From: Flavisolibacter nicotianae
GTDB lineage: Bacteria > Bacteroidota > Bacteroidia > Chitinophagales > Chitinophagaceae
NCBI RefSeq assembly: GCF_003628535.1
Contig: NZ_RBCI01000016.1
Span: 45,564 to 109,563 of the forward strand
Direction of reading: 5' to 3'
Length of the DNA stretch: 64,000 bases
Shown here: in pieces, positions 62,321 through 64,000 of the stretch
Numbering within the stretch: the stretch's first letter is position 1
Layout: each line of letters begins with the position of its first letter
Made by a program: the position numbers and the translations under genes
Notes under the pieces: model-generated
The model's input: only the letters and a program-made list of their open reading frames with translations
What the model was told of the DNA's origin: nothing
Databases searched by the model: none

Positions 62321-63757
62321 ATGGATGGGACACAATTTTATGGATTACTTCCTTTCATGCTTTTGGCAATTGCTTCTATCGTCGTGATCCTGCTGATCGC
62401 ATTCCGCCAAAGCCATACTGTTATCCAGGTCGTTGGCTTTCTGATGATGTGCGTGGTCATTGCTGCCATGTGGTATGTAAGAGACCGGCTGCCGGTGGTG
62501 ATCACACCACTGTTTATTGTGGACGGCTATGCGGCCCTGTTCACGGGTCTGATAGTTTTTTCCGTCCTGATCGTAGGACTTCTTTCTTACATCTATTTCG
62601 AGGAAAGGGAAGAGAACCCGAAGGAATATTATATCCTGCTTTTTTTAAGCACACTGGGTGCGGCGATCCTGACCATCAGCCGTCATTTTATTTCTTTTTT
62701 TATCGGGCTTGAATTGTTGAGTGTGAGTCTTTACGCATTGATCGCTTACCTGCGCACCCGGAACAATGCGGTGGAAGCCGGTATCAAGTACCTGGTGCTT
62801 GCTGCGGTGACCTCTGGTTTTTTATTGTTCGGAATGGCGTTGATCTATATGGAAACCGGCAGTATGGATTTTACAGTGATTGCACAAAAGTCGGATCGCT
62901 GGTCTTCTGTTCCTTTCATTACCGGAATCGGATTGATGGTTGTTGCCATCGGGTTTAAACTGGCACTGGTGCCTTTTCATATCTGGGCAGCCGATGTTTA
63001 CCAGGGCGCCCCTTCACCCGTCACGTCGTTTATTGCTACAGTGTCCAAAATTGGCGTGTTCTCGGTTTTATTGCGCTTTGGTTTATCGATACAACTGCAA
63101 ACCAATACGACGTTACTGTATGTTTTCTCCGCCATCGCGATTGCTTCCATGATTGCAGGCAATATCCTGGCTTTGCAGCAGAAGAATATCAAGCGTCTCC
63201 TGGCCTATTCGTCGATCGCTCATCTCGGCTACCTGATGGTGGCCTTTCTGCCAGGCGACAATGCCGGAGTGGAAGCGGCTGTTTTTTACCTGCTGGCCTA
63301 CTCCATAACCATATTAGCGGCCTTTGGCATTGTGACCTTACTGTCATCGAGTAATCAGGACGCAGAGGACCTGGAACTTTATAGGGGCTTGTTCCGATCC
63401 CGGCCTGTTATGGCGCTGGTGCTTACGGTGGCCATGCTGTCGCTGGCCGGTATTCCACTTACGGCAGGGTTCATTGGGAAATTCATGGTGTTAACGACAG
63501 GTGTGCATGTCGGCTTGTGGCTTCCTGTTTCTGTTCTGGTGGTTACAAGTGTGATGGGCATCTACTATTACCTTCGAATTATTACTACGCTATTTACAGA
63601 TGCTCCGGCTGCCGTATCGACAGGGAAATCACTACACCCTTTTTTTTACATGGCTACCTATACAACGCTGGTGGTATTGATTGTGCTATTAATTGTAATT
63701 GGTGTGTTTCCAAACATTGTCATTGAAAATATACGGCAATTTTTGCGCCTTGGTTAA
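62321..63757 (+). CDS. nuoN: NADH:quinone oxidoreductase subunit N
   Basis: A 478-residue antiporter-like subunit with about 14 helices: FFIGLELLSVSLYALIAYLR (Glu), AVEAGIKYLVLAAVTSGFLL, GFKLALVPFHIWAADVYQGA (Lys) and PSPVTSFIATVSKIGVFSVL. It is the last gene of the operon. Downstream lies a repeat region with no gene to the window end. No terminator is obvious. Confidence 0.95.
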   Translation: MDGTQFYGLLPFMLLAIASIVVILLIAFRQSHTVIQVVGFLMMCVVIAAMWYVRDRLPVVITPLFIVDGYAALFTGLIVFSVLIVGLLSYIYFEEREENPKEYYILLFLSTLGAAILTISRHFISFFIGLELLSVSLYALIAYLRTRNNAVEAGIKYLVLAAVTSGFLLFGMALIYMETGSMDFTVIAQKSDRWSSVPFITGIGLMVVAIGFKLALVPFHIWAADVYQGAPSPVTSFIATVSKIGVFSVLLRFGLSIQLQTNTTLLYVFSAIAIASMIAGNILALQQKNIKRLLAYSSIAHLGYLMVAFLPGDNAGVEAAVFYLLAYSITILAAFGIVTLLSSSNQDAEDLELYRGLFRSRPVMALVLTVAMLSLAGIPLTAGFIGKFMVLTTGVHVGLWLPVSVLVVTSVMGIYYYLRIITTLFTDAPAAVSTGKSLHPFFYMATYTTLVVLIVLLIVIGVFPNIVIENIRQFLRLG

Positions 63758-63870
63758 ATAGAGAGAAGAACCCAAAAGGAAACGTTCCTTGTTTCGCTCG
63801 CTCTGTATGACCTCAGCGAAAGGTGTACTTTGATGTATGCAGAAAATTTGGGCTTTTGTCTTTTTGCTGT

Positions 63871-63930
63871 GCAAGGGATTGACTGATTTTGAAACTTACT
63901 CTGTGGATCCTGAGGGACTTGAACCCCTGG
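63871..63930 (+). repeat. Repeat with tRNA T-arm-like part, copy 2
   Basis: Positions 63871-63895 (25 nt) are identical to 46657-46681. After them, ATCCTGAGGGACTTGAACCC matches the other copy. On the minus strand this reads GGGTTCAAGTCCCTCAGGAT, like the T arm plus acceptor 3' strand of a tRNA. The part to the right does not continue into a D arm or anticodon arm, so no complete tRNA is present. Confidence 0.7.
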
Positions 63931-63956
63931 TCCCATTATTTTGCATCAGCAACTTG

Positions 63957-64000
63957 CATCAATGGCAGAATCGAGCGCTTCGACCTTCGATACATCGTAG
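63957..64000 (-). repeat. Dispersed palindromic repeat, copy 7, cut by window end
   Basis: Read on the minus strand, a hairpin-like CTACGATGTATCGAAGG precedes TCGAAGCGCTCGATTCTGCC and ATTGATG. The repeat is reversed relative to the other copies. It continues beyond the window edge. Confidence 0.75.

Noticed and set aside
63871..64000. Possible tRNA gene on the minus strand
   Set aside because: Only the T-arm and acceptor-like part can be folded. There is no D arm, anticodon arm or 5' acceptor strand within the next 80 nt. It is kept as a repeat instead.
1..64000. Insertion sequences or prophage
   Set aside because: No transposase, integrase, portal, terminase or tail gene could be recognised on either strand.

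Overview
The window looks like a chromosomal segment of a Bacteroidota bacterium, most likely a member of the Chitinophagaceae. The evidence is a moderate GC content, the near absence of strong Shine-Dalgarno sequences, one promoter that fits the Bacteroidota pattern (TTG, about 21 nt, TAnnTTT), families typical of the phylum (DUF4402, DUF983, bestrophin, multi-PAS histidine kinases), and protein sequences of that flavour. No rRNA, complete tRNA, CRISPR array, transposase or prophage was seen.

Layout. 0.5-2 kb: a small helical protein and a bestrophin-type anion channel. 2.2-6.8 kb: a Crp/Fnr regulator followed by a co-directional redox and electrophile-stress set (Rossmann protein, old yellow enzyme, FrnE-like DsbA, DJ-1/PfpI, SDR). 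7.6-12.3 kb, minus strand: a three-gene surface-structure locus made of a DUF4402 subunit, a PapD-like chaperone and an usher-like outer-membrane protein; a strong terminator hairpin lies directly after the subunit gene. 13.5-17.5 kb: a stress island (HdeD, YciE/F-type DUF892, Hsp20, peroxiredoxin, DsbA-like) ending in an unusual protein that reads as a ribosome-hibernation (HPF/RaiA) domain fused to sigma-70 regions 2 and 4. 17.6-34.2 kb: a dense sensory cluster of multi-PAS proteins, four histidine kinases (one with an N-terminal receiver domain), four response regulators and a decayed TrkA-C membrane protein. 34.7-40.8 kb: DUF983, AraC, a zinc alcohol dehydrogenase with a small membrane partner, a class-III aminotransferase and an AbiC-like membrane protein. 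41-47.3 kb: a decayed region with a partial duplication of a TMEM175-type channel gene, a frameshifted CPBP protease, a membrane-anchored alpha/beta hydrolase and several copies of a palindromic dispersed repeat. 47.3-63.8 kb: a CBS protein and a complete NADH:quinone oxidoreductase (complex I) operon, nuoA-N. The operon is of the E. coli type (fused NuoCD, 900-residue NuoG), with a SnoaL-like gene inserted between nuoF and nuoG and 8-bp tandem repeats in two intergenic gaps. The window ends in another copy of the dispersed repeats.

How the parts fit. The nuo operon supplies respiration and proton motive force. The 13.5-17.5 kb island and the 2-7 kb cluster are stress and redox hardware. The sensory cluster could provide light, redox or small-molecule input, but its targets cannot be read from the sequence. 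Two otherwise intact genes (Hsp20 and a nine-PAS protein) each carry one in-frame TAA, and several others (TrkA-C protein, TMEM175 copy, CPBP protease) carry frameshifts or deletions. The most unusual items are the HPF-sigma fusion, the DUF4402/chaperone/usher locus with its attenuator, and the palindromic repeat family.
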